Part shown: positions 26,764 to 35,332 of the stretch, piece after piece
How positions within the stretch are numbered: position 1 is the stretch's first letter
Layout of the letters: every line of letters begins with the position of its first letter
Origin: Actinomycetes bacterium
Lineage (GTDB): Bacteria > Actinomycetota > Acidimicrobiia > Acidimicrobiales > Acidimicrobiaceae
Assembly (NCBI GenBank): GCA_021841935.1
Contig: JAKCDL010000017.1
Coordinates: 1-45,468, forward strand
DNA length: 45,468 nt
Direction: 5' to 3'
Translations under genes and position numbers: made by a program
The notes under the pieces: model-generated
What the model was told of the DNA's origin: nothing
The model's database searches: none
The model's input: the letters and a program-made list of their open reading frames with translations, nothing else

Positions 26764-28286
26764 TGAACTACCTACTGATCATTCCATTAATTACAGCGGC
26801 GTTAGCCATTGCCGCGACCTTTAGCGCTCGGTCGAGTGCTTTAAATCAGTACGCTCCGATCTTTACCGGTGCAATAACATTTATCACCGGCCTATACCTA
26901 GTCGCCACTCTTCATCGCACAAACATTTCATTCGGGGGAGTACTTCGAGTTGATCCCCTTAGCGCATGGATGCTCATGACAGTTGGAGCAGTAGGGCTAG
27001 TCGCCCTTGGATCTGGGCTGCGAGGAGGCATCGATCGTGGCTATAGCTCACTACTGAACTGCTTCCTAGCTGCAATGTCACTCGCAGTCGAAGCCGATAA
27101 CATCGGAGTTATGTGGTTCGCTATCGAAGCCACCACAGTTGCCACTGCATATTTAGTGAGTATGTCTGGAACAAAGAAATCTGCTGAGGCGGCATGGAAG
27201 TATGTGGTAATTGCCTCGAGTGGTATCGCGATTGCTCTTTTGGGAGTTGTGATAATCTTTGGCGCGAGCAAGGGTACTACCATCTCCTGGATATCCCTCA
27301 TGAGAGACCACGGACTCAACCAAGGCCTTCTTCGCCTTGGACTTTCACTTAGCGTCCTTGGCTTTGCAACAAAGGTCGGGCTCTTTCCGATGCATAGCTG
27401 GCTCCCAGATGCCCACAGTCAATCTCCTGCGCCTGTCTCTGCATTGATGTCTGGAGTATTGCTTTCTGTCGCTCTCTACTTGATAGTGCGAATGAGGTTG
27501 ATAAGCGAGATAAGCCTAGCAAATACAGAGATCAAGGGACTACTTATTGCAATAGGGGTTGGATCTATAGGAGTCGCATCGCTCTTGATGGTACGTCAGA
27601 GCGATATCAAGCGACTTCTCGCCTATTCCTCGATGGAACATATGGGGGTTATGGCAATTGGAGTAGCGATCGGCAAGGACGCACTACCAGCTGTGATGAC
27701 CTATATCCTCGCCCACGGACTAATCAAAGCATCCTTATTTGTCTTGGCCGGTCGATTGGTTAGCAAAACCGGTACCAGCGACATATCTGAGTTAGCCAAG
27801 TCGCATAACATTACCGGGGCAACAAAGTACCTGATGATACTTGGGTTGATCGGCCTCCTTGGACTTCCACCATTTGCGATATTTCTAGCCGAGGTATCAA
27901 TTTCTATCAACGGATTTACCCACGGTATGGCAATCTTCATCGTCCTGTCGTTTATCTTCGCATTGGTTGCATTTTCATCAGTGGTTCGCTCAACGGTACA
28001 ACTAGCCTTTGGCAATGGGCCAGACGATTACCCATCAATAGCGCTAGGTATCGACCAATCTCTAATCAACGATTCAATAACCAAGAGTGGCTCCGAGGTT
28101 CCTAGTTACGTTAAGACTTCGACAAGCAAAGTCGAATCCAAACAATCAAGACCAAGTCGCATTCGAATCGCTGATCTCACAGTCGCAACGGCCTTGATAG
28201 CCGCTCTTGTTTTTCCGCTACTCGATGCCAGTTCGCAACGGGCAATTGAAGCTACCTTGTCTGCACTTACCGGAGGAGCAAGGTGA
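26763..28286 (+). CDS. HyfF/NuoN-type proton-translocating membrane subunit
   Basis: A 507-residue polytopic protein of the Mrp/NuoLMN family with about 14 membrane segments. The pumping residues are intact: E122 in WFAIEATT, K204 in ATKVGLFPMHSWLPDAHSQSPAPVSALMSG, and the SDIKRLLAYSSMEHMG and HGLIKASLFVLAG motifs later. A charged stretch of about 60 residues before the last helix is longer and more polar than usual. It corresponds to the second antiporter-like subunit of the complex (HyfF/HycQ). Its end overlaps the next gene by GTGA. Confidence 0.92.
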   Translation: MNYLLIIPLITAALAIAATFSARSSALNQYAPIFTGAITFITGLYLVATLHRTNISFGGVLRVDPLSAWMLMTVGAVGLVALGSGLRGGIDRGYSSLLNCFLAAMSLAVEADNIGVMWFAIEATTVATAYLVSMSGTKKSAEAAWKYVVIASSGIAIALLGVVIIFGASKGTTISWISLMRDHGLNQGLLRLGLSLSVLGFATKVGLFPMHSWLPDAHSQSPAPVSALMSGVLLSVALYLIVRMRLISEISLANTEIKGLLIAIGVGSIGVASLLMVRQSDIKRLLAYSSMEHMGVMAIGVAIGKDALPAVMTYILAHGLIKASLFVLAGRLVSKTGTSDISELAKSHNITGATKYLMILGLIGLLGLPPFAIFLAEVSISINGFTHGMAIFIVLSFIFALVAFSSVVRSTVQLAFGNGPDDYPSIALGIDQSLINDSITKSGSEVPSYVKTSTSKVESKQSRPSRIRIADLTVATALIAALVFPLLDASSQRAIEATLSALTGGAR

Positions 28287-29722
28287 CAACTTTAGTAAGT
28301 AGGAAAATAGAGCCAACTGAACTTATCGAAGCAGCGTCAAAGCTTAGAGATAACGGATATGAGCTTATGATGATCGCTGCGTCATCTTGGCCTGAACCAA
28401 TGCAGCTCCACTACATCTTTGCCCTTCTCGATGGGGAAGGTAAAGAGATCGTCGATCTCACCGTCTCGCTCACATCCAACCAAAGGGTCGCGATCACAAG
28501 TCTCGGGGAGATCTTTCACGCATCGATGCGAAGTGAGAGCGACATAGAAAAAAGGTCGATGGGACTAATTAGATTTCGAAGCTCAAATGATCAACCGCCG
28601 ACCCCGGTATCGCTCGGAGGGGCGAGTGGCATCAGTCAAATTCCCGTCGGACCCGTCCACGCGGGTGTAATTGAACCCGGTCACTTTCGCTTCACAGTCG
28701 TTGGTGAATCGATATTGACCTTAGAGGTCGAATTAGGGTTCCTAACTCGCGGAGTGGAAGAGGAGTTCATCGGCAAGACCCTAAACGAGGCTCTTTCCCT
28801 AGCTGAACACATAACCGGAGACTCAATCATCGCCCACGGCTTAGCTCTTTTGAAGGCCCATGAGTCGAGCAAGGCAATTGAGGTAAGCGAAGCTGAAAAA
28901 ATCAGGCGCTCTCTCCTGCTCGAACTCGAACGAGTTATCAACCACATAACTGATATCGGCGCACTTGCAAATGACGCCGCATTTGCCTTGGCTAACTCCC
29001 AAGCTCTAAGGATTAGAGAGAGGGTTTCAAATATCAACCATCGCCTCACGAACCACAGGCTTTTGCGTGGTGCCCTGAGTGCTAAAGGCACGACCATTAG
29101 GGAACTTCCCTCCCATGAGGCTATCGCGGGGCTAAAAGATGACATTGCGGAAGTAGTTAGCCTCGTAGAGGGACATGGAATCGTTCACGATCGAATGCAG
29201 GGTACTGGCTTCCTATCAAAGCCAGATGCCAAATTCTTCTCAACTAGAGGATACGTCGCACGCGCATCAGGCTACTCCTGCGATCTTCGCACCTACCTCC
29301 CCTACAACCACTTCGAGGAAGACTACCAAGAGGTCCTCGAGGTCACTGGGGATGTTATGGGGAGGTTTAGGGTAAGAGCTCGCGAGGCACTTACCTCCCT
29401 TGATCTAATAGAGTGCTACGTCGAATACCTTCAAGAGATGGCGACAACCGAAGATGCTCCTATTTTCATAGAAGACGAAGGGGGTTCAGCTAAATCCCCC
29501 AGCCCTCAAGGATTTGGTTTTGGCTGCGTAGAGGGGTGGCGAGGAGCCACTAGTTACTTCGTTGAAGTCGATGACTCCGATCTCATCTCGCGGATAACGA
29601 TAGTTGACCCATCAGCCAACAATTGGAAGGCTCTACCAGTAGCGCTTCATAATTCCATCGTTCCCGACTTTCCACTAATCAACAAAAGCTTCAATCAGTC
29701 TTACGCAGGTAACGACCTCTAA
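28283..29722 (+). CDS. HycE-like subunit lacking all four nickel-site cysteines
   Basis: A 479-residue fusion of a NuoC-like part (about 1-105) and a NuoD/hydrogenase large-subunit part (about 120-479). GPVHAGVIEPGHFRF at 123-137 is the family hallmark. The first metal motif of true enzymes, E-R-I-C-G-x-C-x-x-A-H, reads EHITGDSIIAH at 175-185, with Cys replaced by T178 and S181. The second motif near the C-terminus, C-x-x-C, reads SYAG at 473-476. No [NiFe] site can form, so it is not a hydrogenase. It starts with GTG inside the end of the HyfF-like gene. It ends the operon. I recall the same six-gene order in Mycobacterium tuberculosis Rv0082-Rv0087. The function is unknown. Confidence 0.9.
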   Translation: MTTLVSRKIEPTELIEAASKLRDNGYELMMIAASSWPEPMQLHYIFALLDGEGKEIVDLTVSLTSNQRVAITSLGEIFHASMRSESDIEKRSMGLIRFRSSNDQPPTPVSLGGASGISQIPVGPVHAGVIEPGHFRFTVVGESILTLEVELGFLTRGVEEEFIGKTLNEALSLAEHITGDSIIAHGLALLKAHESSKAIEVSEAEKIRRSLLLELERVINHITDIGALANDAAFALANSQALRIRERVSNINHRLTNHRLLRGALSAKGTTIRELPSHEAIAGLKDDIAEVVSLVEGHGIVHDRMQGTGFLSKPDAKFFSTRGYVARASGYSCDLRTYLPYNHFEEDYQEVLEVTGDVMGRFRVRAREALTSLDLIECYVEYLQEMATTEDAPIFIEDEGGSAKSPSPQGFGFGCVEGWRGATSYFVEVDDSDLISRITIVDPSANNWKALPVALHNSIVPDFPLINKSFNQSYAGNDL

Positions 29723-30160
29723 AGAGGATCGATCATCCGTCAAATACCGACTTCTCGCCGAACCTCATTCATTTTGACATGAGCGAGGATTGGGAAGTGA
29801 AACCTTACTGGCGAGCGGAAAGGAATTATTCCTAAAACGATACGGTATCTAATTATAAATTCAATAATATAACTAATGTAAACACCTCGTAAACAATTGC
29901 TAAAGGGTGTATTATCACGCAACAAACGGCGAGACTAGATAATATTTAATTAGTTACAGAGAATTTCAACTGGGTCAATTCGACATGAACGTCCTAATAT
30001 CCCCATTGGAGGAGTGCGATTTAAATCGGTAAGAAGATTGGACTATACGAATAGCGCAGTAGACAATGTTATAGCCCCCATACGGATATCTACCTACTCA
30101 AAATCACCCTAAAGTGAGTGCGGTTCTAAGTATCCACCCTATCTACGAACGCCATTTCGT
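29723..30160. other. AT-rich intergenic region, left part
   Basis: No gene is supportable between the HycE-like gene and the transporter-GGDEF-EAL gene. A weak inverted repeat (CTCAT/ATGAG near 29764-29783) and ACACC/GGTGT near 29882-29909 could end the upstream transcript, but neither is followed by a clear T-run. No RNA family is recognised. Confidence 0.4.
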
Positions 30161-30162
30161 AC

Positions 30163-30202
30163 AATAGTTCGTTAGATTGAACTATTAGTTCTTTAGTTTT
30201 TT
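30163..30202 (+). terminator. Terminator-like hairpin upstream of the transporter-GGDEF-EAL gene
   Basis: Arms AATAGTTC (30163-30170) and GAACTATT (30179-30186) are perfectly complementary with an 8-base loop. Ten bases later there is a run of six T (30197-30202). This resembles an intrinsic terminator on the plus strand. It may end the hydrogenase-like operon or a short unannotated RNA. Confidence 0.4.
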
Positions 30203-30217
30203 ATAAAAACTTTACTT

Positions 30218-30234
30218 CGAATGATTATCATTTC
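30218..30234. promoter_or_regulatory. Fur-box-like palindrome
   Basis: The 13-base core AATGATTATCATT (30220-30232) is a palindrome around a central T and equals the core of the classical Fur box (AATGATAATCATT with A/T at the centre). The flanks also pair except for one base. It lies about 95 bases upstream of the transporter-GGDEF-EAL start and 30 bases before a promoter-like -35. Any Fur-family regulator (Fur, Zur, Mur) could be the binder. Confidence 0.4.
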
Positions 30235-30262
30235 AAATAAACGCTAAATCCAACTAATGATT

Positions 30263-30290
30263 TTGACGATTTGAAAGCGTTCGTTATTTA
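30263..30290 (+). promoter_or_regulatory. Promoter candidate of the transporter-GGDEF-EAL gene
   Basis: TTGACG at 30263-30268 and TATTTA at 30285-30290 are 16 bases apart, placing the RNA start near 30297. This leaves a leader of about 32 bases containing TAGGGAAGC before the TTG start codon at 30329. Confidence 0.4.
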
Positions 30291-30328
30291 GTTTGATAAG
30301 TCTCACCTAGGGAAGCTGGTACTAAGTT

Positions 30329-33300
30329 TTGTCTGTTGCTACCCCATCGATCACATCTGCCCTCAACGACTCACCAATAAGACGCTTTCATCTTCGAACC
30401 GCTGCGATTACCAGCGTTGGTTTCTTCACCGACGCCTACGACCTCTTTGTGATTGGAACCGCCTTAGCGCTCCTAAAAGGTCCCTGGCACCTAAGCGCGT
30501 CGAACATTGCCAAGGCCAGTGCAATCTCGCTCCTCGGAACAGCGATTGGCGCACTCGTTCTTGGATACCTCAGTGATCGCTACGGTCGCAAAAAGCTATA
30601 CGGACTTGAATCGTTAATCATGGTCATCGGTGCCTTAGCCTCATTTTTGGCAAATGGAATCGAGCCCTTACTTATCGCAAGGTTCATCCTTGGCATTGGG
30701 ATCGGCGGCGACTATCCAGTTTCGGCGGTTTTGATGGCGGAGTACGCAAATACAAAGAATCGAGGACGGCTCGTCTCGGGAGTCTTCTCTGCTCAAGCTT
30801 TGGGGCTCATTGTTGGCCCTTCCATCGCCCTCCTTCTACTTACGACCCATCTTTCGCACGTTATGGATGCGAAGATCCTCCTTGGTGCTGGTGCTGTGCC
30901 GGCAGCATGCGTCCTTTACTTCCGTAGAAAGATGCCAGAGTCACCTAGGTTTACAGCCAAAGTCCTAGGGAAGAACGAACTTGCAATAGAAGAGATAAAT
31001 TCATTCTCAGATGGATCGATAGTCGCCCTCCCCTCAAGTGGTCAACGCCAGAAGATAGGGATTCTAAAGTTTCTGTCTAACCCTCACTACCTTAAGCTCT
31101 TGCTAGCTACAGCAGGGTCGTGGTTCTTTCTCGACTACGCCTACTACGGAAATACGATTTCAACTCCTTTAGTACTAGGGAAATTGTCACCGAATGGTTC
31201 TATCTTTTCGCACACCCTTACCAACCTCTTAGTCTTCGTAGTAGTTGCAGTGCCTGGTTACATAATGTCGACTCTGTTCCTCGATCGAATTGGCCACCGA
31301 CGCCTACAGCTAGTTGGCTTCTTTGCGATGGCAGTAATCTTTACCTCGCTCGGCGCCGTCTCAGCATCCCTCGCTAACGCTGACGTCTTTCTACTACTCT
31401 TTGCTGCATCATACTTTTTTATCGAATTTGGACCGAATGTAACCACATTCGTCATCCCCTCTGAGGTCTTTCCAGTCGGAGCTAGAGGAAGCGGTCACGG
31501 CATTTCATCGTCGGTTGCAAAGATAGGAGCCTTTATCGGCGTCTATGCCTTTCCTATGATTTCACATGACCTAGGAATCAAAGGAGCCATCCTCTTCTCA
31601 GGCATCGCCGCCATAGCAGGCCTTGGTCTAACGCTCATATTGCCAGAGCCGGCACGTCGAAGCCTCGAAGAGGTATCAAACGAGGACGACGTAGCTTCCC
31701 TTCTAGCAGAGAGCGCCTATGCACTTGCCCTTGAACGAGATGAGAGACGTCGAGCAGAGCTACTCGCGGAGGCTGCAGGGGAATTTAGCAAGCGACTTGA
31801 GGAAGATACTCTCATTTCAATATTCGCAAACCACGCCAAGGCTGCGATCGGAGCCACCTATTCACTGTCACTTCATTTAGAGGCACGAAGCGGCGCAATA
31901 CTAAACGCCAGTGGCAATACTGAAATTCTGAAACGTAGCGTGGTGGAAAAGAGTATCGACCAACTTGGATTGGTTTCATTCAGCCTCATTCGCACTCCTC
32001 AGTACCTACGTCGAGAGGAGTTCACCCAAGCCCTTAGTGAAATTTTGAATAACGATATCCTAGGGGCATTCATCGTAAGTATTCGTACAAACCATCGAAC
32101 TTATGCAATTACAATTTGCGCCGATCGCTTTGTTCGGCGTAACACTCATCGTGAGGTCGACTCCCTTTCAGCCCTTCAAAGCCAAGCAGAATCAGCCCTC
32201 GAAAACGCAGCACTACACCGTAAAGTATCGGAGGCTGAGAGCCGCTACCGTACCCTCGTTGAGCAGATTCCAGCTGTTCTTTACATTGAAACTACCGACG
32301 TCGAGCCAAAGATGACATATGTCTCTCCTCAGATCGAACGGCTAACTCGAATCCCTGCAAGTGATTTTCTAACTCAAAACTCCCTCAGGACTGCCATAAC
32401 TCACGAAGACGACAGGGAGATCCTAAGGAAGGCCCGCGGTGGACTAATTGACGGGGCGATCGACTACTCCATTGAATATAGGATCGTCGACTCCAGCGGA
32501 CACGAAAAGTGGGTACGAGATGACGCGGTGGCGATAAAGAGTTCCGAGGACGAAGTACTCGCAATACAGGGGATACTTTCTGACGTCACCGAAAGAAAGA
32601 TAGCAGAAGCGCAAGTAACGAACTTAGCATTTTCTGATCCACTAACTGGACTTGCAAACCGACGGTCGTTCATCGAGGCGACGGTGAGAGCGATTGAAGA
32701 GGCAGCTAGAAACAAAACCTCGTTCATAGTCCTCTTCCTCGATTTAAACAAGTTCAAGGCTATCAATGATGGTTATGGCCATAAAGCTGGCGACGAACTC
32801 TTAGTGGAGGTTGCAAAGAGGTTACACGGCGGTATTCGCCAAGGCGACATAGTTGCTCGACAGGGTGGAGATGAATTTCTCATACTGCTGCGTGACATAA
32901 AGACAGATGGAAGCGCTGACGACAGAGACAAAGTGGCCCTTGCAGCAATAAACCGAATTAGGGACAACTTCAAAGAGCCATTTGAATTGAGCGAAAGCAC
33001 CGTCACTATGACATCTTCTATAGGAGCATCGATCTACCCTTACGATGGGATGAACCCCTCTGAGCTAATTGAGAGCGCCGACTCTTCGATGTATAGGGAC
33101 AAGCAAACGGGTAACCCAAAGATCAACAAGGGGTTCAAAGCAGTCTCGTCGAATGCTAGAAATACCCTTTTCCTAGCGAGCCGCCTTCGATCGGCTCACA
33201 AGAACGATGAATATGAGCTCCTTTATCAGCCAATTGTCAATCTATTAACCGAAGAGACCGTAGCAGCTGAGGCGCTAATTCGCCTAAAGGAAGCCGATGG

Positions 33301-33958
33301 GAGCCTCCTATCACCTGCTGAATGGCTATCGATAGCAGAGGACATTGGAGTGATGGAGGACTTAGTCTCCTGGACCCTTGAAAGGGTATGCCAAGACCAG
33401 ATGAGTTGGAAGAGTTCGGGGATCAATACCTGCGTGAGCGTCAACCTCTCTCCACGACAGATCCGAAGTGGCGAATCGATGAAGAGGCTCAAATCAGATC
33501 TAGAAGTCCTCAGTCTACTACCGTCAATGCTGAGCTTCGAGATCACTGAAAGTTCTCTACTCGATCATGACCCATGTGTTCTTCAGACGATTGACGAGCT
33601 ACGGGATAAGGGATTTACCTTTGCCATCGACGACTTTGGCACCGGGTACTCTTCACTCTATCGCCTCAAATCTCTGCCATTTGACGCCATCAAGATCGAT
33701 CGATCATTTATAAGCGACATCGACGATGAAAAGGGGCGAAGGCTCATAAGTGCCATAATTTCGATAGCGCATGGCCTTGAGATAGACGCCGTAGCCGAAG
33801 GCATTGAGCGGGTCGAACAGCAAAAGGCTCTCATCGATCTAGGGTGCAACCTTGGGCAAGGGTACCTCTTCGGCCGTCCTTCGAGCGCAATGGAATTTGC
33901 CTCTAACTTCAAAAATATCGCCATGAACAAGCGTCTAGAGATAGGGATCTCGAAGTAG
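30329..33958 (+). CDS. MFS transporter fused to GAF-like, PAS, GGDEF and EAL domains
   Basis: One uninterrupted frame of 1209 residues. Residues 20-440 are a 12-helix MFS transporter with phosphate:H+ symporter (PHS) features: GFFTDAYDLFVI at 31-42, GIGIGGDYPVSAVLMAEYA at 122-140, ESPRFT at 204-209, and FIEFGPNVTTFVIPSEVFP at 364-382. A charged helical linker (441-485) leads to a GAF-like region (about 485-630), then a PAS domain with PAC tail (about 636-758). The GGDEF domain (765-935) has GGDEF at 846-850 and an RxxD inhibitory site at 837-840. The EAL domain (945-1205) keeps EAL at 981-983, N1039, E1071, DDFGTG at 1101-1106, K1122 and E1157. It could both make and degrade c-di-GMP. TTG is the only possible start, after an in-frame stop. 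The transported substrate is inferred. Confidence 0.93.
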   Translation: MSVATPSITSALNDSPIRRFHLRTAAITSVGFFTDAYDLFVIGTALALLKGPWHLSASNIAKASAISLLGTAIGALVLGYLSDRYGRKKLYGLESLIMVIGALASFLANGIEPLLIARFILGIGIGGDYPVSAVLMAEYANTKNRGRLVSGVFSAQALGLIVGPSIALLLLTTHLSHVMDAKILLGAGAVPAACVLYFRRKMPESPRFTAKVLGKNELAIEEINSFSDGSIVALPSSGQRQKIGILKFLSNPHYLKLLLATAGSWFFLDYAYYGNTISTPLVLGKLSPNGSIFSHTLTNLLVFVVVAVPGYIMSTLFLDRIGHRRLQLVGFFAMAVIFTSLGAVSASLANADVFLLLFAASYFFIEFGPNVTTFVIPSEVFPVGARGSGHGISSSVAKIGAFIGVYAFPMISHDLGIKGAILFSGIAAIAGLGLTLILPEPARRSLEEVSNEDDVASLLAESAYALALERDERRRAELLAEAAGEFSKRLEEDTLISIFANHAKAAIGATYSLSLHLEARSGAILNASGNTEILKRSVVEKSIDQLGLVSFSLIRTPQYLRREEFTQALSEILNNDILGAFIVSIRTNHRTYAITICADRFVRRNTHREVDSLSALQSQAESALENAALHRKVSEAESRYRTLVEQIPAVLYIETTDVEPKMTYVSPQIERLTRIPASDFLTQNSLRTAITHEDDREILRKARGGLIDGAIDYSIEYRIVDSSGHEKWVRDDAVAIKSSEDEVLAIQGILSDVTERKIAEAQVTNLAFSDPLTGLANRRSFIEATVRAIEEAARNKTSFIVLFLDLNKFKAINDGYGHKAGDELLVEVAKRLHGGIRQGDIVARQGGDEFLILLRDIKTDGSADDRDKVALAAINRIRDNFKEPFELSESTVTMTSSIGASIYPYDGMNPSELIESADSSMYRDKQTGNPKINKGFKAVSSNARNTLFLASRLRSAHKNDEYELLYQPIVNLLTEETVAAEALIRLKEADGSLLSPAEWLSIAEDIGVMEDLVSWTLERVCQDQMSWKSSGINTCVSVNLSPRQIRSGESMKRLKSDLEVLSLLPSMLSFEITESSLLDHDPCVLQTIDELRDKGFTFAIDDFGTGYSSLYRLKSLPFDAIKIDRSFISDIDDEKGRRLISAIISIAHGLEIDAVAEGIERVEQQKALIDLGCNLGQGYLFGRPSSAMEFASNFKNIAMNKRLEIGISK

Positions 33959-33960
33959 CC

Positions 33961-34116
33961 ATGACGCGCGACTACCGCTTGGTTGAAGTCGACTCCAAAC
34001 TGAGCAACGTAATGCGAAAAAGAAAGAACGACCCTAAATGGCGCAGTTCACCGAAGTACCAAGGCGTCTTCACCTCTAACTATCTCAACCTAGAAGCGCC
34101 CCGCCATTCCATTTGA
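33961..34116 (+). CDS. Possible 51-residue basic protein
   Basis: An ATG two bases after the stop of the transporter-GGDEF-EAL gene opens a frame encoding a short, basic, Arg/Lys-rich protein (MTRDYRLVEVDSKLSNVMRK...). No family is recognised and no strong ribosome site is visible, although translational coupling after the upstream stop is possible. Its last 22 bases lie within a large inverted repeat that probably ends transcription. It may be only a chance frame. Confidence 0.25.
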   Translation: MTRDYRLVEVDSKLSNVMRKRKNDPKWRSSPKYQGVFTSNYLNLEAPRHSI

Positions 34117-34148
34117 AATTCTCGTTCAGATTGAAATGTCGGGGCGCT
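34095..34148. terminator. Large inverted repeat between convergent genes
   Basis: Arms AGCGCCCCG (34095-34103) and CGGGGCGCT (34140-34148) are perfectly complementary. The inner sequences CATTCCA and TGAAATG continue the stem with one mismatch. It lies between the plus-strand transporter-GGDEF-EAL gene and the minus-strand secreted protein gene, a place for a bidirectional terminator. T-runs after it are weak. Confidence 0.5.
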
Positions 34149-34159
34149 ATGCGCTACGT

Positions 34160-34891
34160 CTAGATGTTTTTGATGATTGTTGAAACGTCCTGACGAGCCG
34201 CTTTGATATTGGCATATGCGCTCTTCATCTGTTGCCAATCGTTCGTAATGGTCGAATGGGTTCCAGTTGGATCCGTGTTGTAAATTACAGGAGTAAGAGA
34301 AACCGGGTAACTACCTAATGCATTTGCAGCGGCTTGGGCGTCCCCCGCCTGAGATACCAAATCGGTATAGGCACTTTGGGCCGTTGGATTGTTGCCGTTC
34401 GATGTAATCAAAGAATTCAAAGTAGGTTCGAGCGCAATCAATGAAGTCGCAACAGATTGAACCTGATCTTCGGCGATAGTAAGGTCTACCTGTGGTCCAA
34501 CAACTGCGAATATTCGATAGTTGTCGTAAAGGGTCTCATAAGTTAGATGAAGTTGACTCTGAGTAGTGATTGACGATACCCCGGACAAAAGATTCTGCAT
34601 CGCTTGGATATCACCAGAAGTGCTGCTACCAACCACAGCCGAAAGCGTGGCTGCATCGCTTGAGGTCAGTTCCTTGGCCGATTGGATTCTGCCACTCAAC
34701 TTTTCCAAGAGCGATATACGAGCGTTTATATCATTTTGAAGCTGAGTTATTTGTGCCGGAGTCACAGCAGTGGTCGGCGTAGATGTCGGTGTTGAGGTCG
34801 GTGTTGAAGAGGCAAGCGCAGGTGATGCAATAGCAACTATCCCCGCGAGTGTGGTGAGGGGGACGCTCACATATTTCAATGACTTTTTCAT
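34160..34891 (-). CDS. Secreted protein of unknown function
   Basis: A 243-residue protein with a clear signal peptide: KKSLKYVSVPLTTLAGIVAIASPALASS, with cleavage likely after ALA (about 27). A short Thr/Pro/Ser linker with repeated S-T-P-T follows, then a helical region (about 45-110) rich in Gln, Ser and Leu, and a mixed C-terminal part ending in a helix with MKSAYANIKAARQDV. No enzyme motif is visible. AGGAGAAATAA supports the ATG. It follows the lipoprotein gene by nine bases, so they are co-transcribed. The helical part is similar in style to the lipoprotein C-terminus, so the two may interact at the cell surface; this is inference. Confidence 0.75.
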   Translation of the reverse strand: MKKSLKYVSVPLTTLAGIVAIASPALASSTPTSTPTSTPTTAVTPAQITQLQNDINARISLLEKLSGRIQSAKELTSSDAATLSAVVGSSTSGDIQAMQNLLSGVSSITTQSQLHLTYETLYDNYRIFAVVGPQVDLTIAEDQVQSVATSLIALEPTLNSLITSNGNNPTAQSAYTDLVSQAGDAQAAANALGSYPVSLTPVIYNTDPTGTHSTITNDWQQMKSAYANIKAARQDVSTIIKNI

Positions 34892-34900
34892 TTATTTCTC

Positions 34901-35332
34901 CTAATTTCCGCTAGATGAATTTGCGACATCGCTGTTTCCAGCACTTTGCGTATTGGCCAAATCGTTAATCTGTGAGTCGATTTGATTCAGCGCATTGTTG
35001 ACGGCGGCTAACTGAGCACTCTGGCTAGCTGTAGCCGCTGTTGGCGTGGACGAAGAAACTGTGCTTCCACTACTACTGCTACCACTACTGGAGGACGACA
35101 AAGTTGAGCTCTGAGGCTGAGCCGTAGTCGGAGTAGCTGAAGATTGCGACGTGGGTTGAAGTGACGACGACGTCGTAGACGCACCGTTACTCGGCGAGCT
35201 TTGATAGACAACTTTCGAAGCCGTGGCCTGAGCCGAAGTCGGCGTTGTAGAAGTTAGAGCCTCAGTCGTACCGCACGCACTCACCCCAACGGCCAACGTA
35301 AGGACCGCAACCGACCATCCCTTTGCATTCAT
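34901..35332 (-). CDS. Ser/Thr-rich lipoprotein
   Basis: A 143-residue protein. The N-terminal hydrophobic segment ends in VSAC (Cys at residue 20), a lipobox, so the mature protein should be lipid-anchored. Residues about 28-108 are almost only Ser, Thr, Ala, Gln and Pro, a flexible and possibly O-glycosylated stalk. The C-terminus (SAQLAAVNNALNQIDSQINDLAN) forms a short amphipathic helix. It is the first gene of a two-gene unit with the secreted protein. AAAGGAATGAGATGTT precedes the ATG. Function is unknown. Confidence 0.7.
   Translation of the reverse strand: MNAKGWSVAVLTLAVGVSACGTTEALTSTTPTSAQATASKVVYQSSPSNGASTTSSSLQPTSQSSATPTTAQPQSSTLSSSSSGSSSSGSTVSSSTPTAATASQSAQLAAVNNALNQIDSQINDLANTQSAGNSDVANSSSGN

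Noticed and set aside
22625-29722. Assignment of the operon as an active formate hydrogenlyase or hydrogenase
   Set aside because: The nickel ligands and most of the Fe-S ligands are missing, so the usual annotation by similarity would be wrong.
29740-29925. 61-codon frame on the minus strand in the intergenic region
   Set aside because: Composition follows the AT-rich DNA and no start signal or family is visible.
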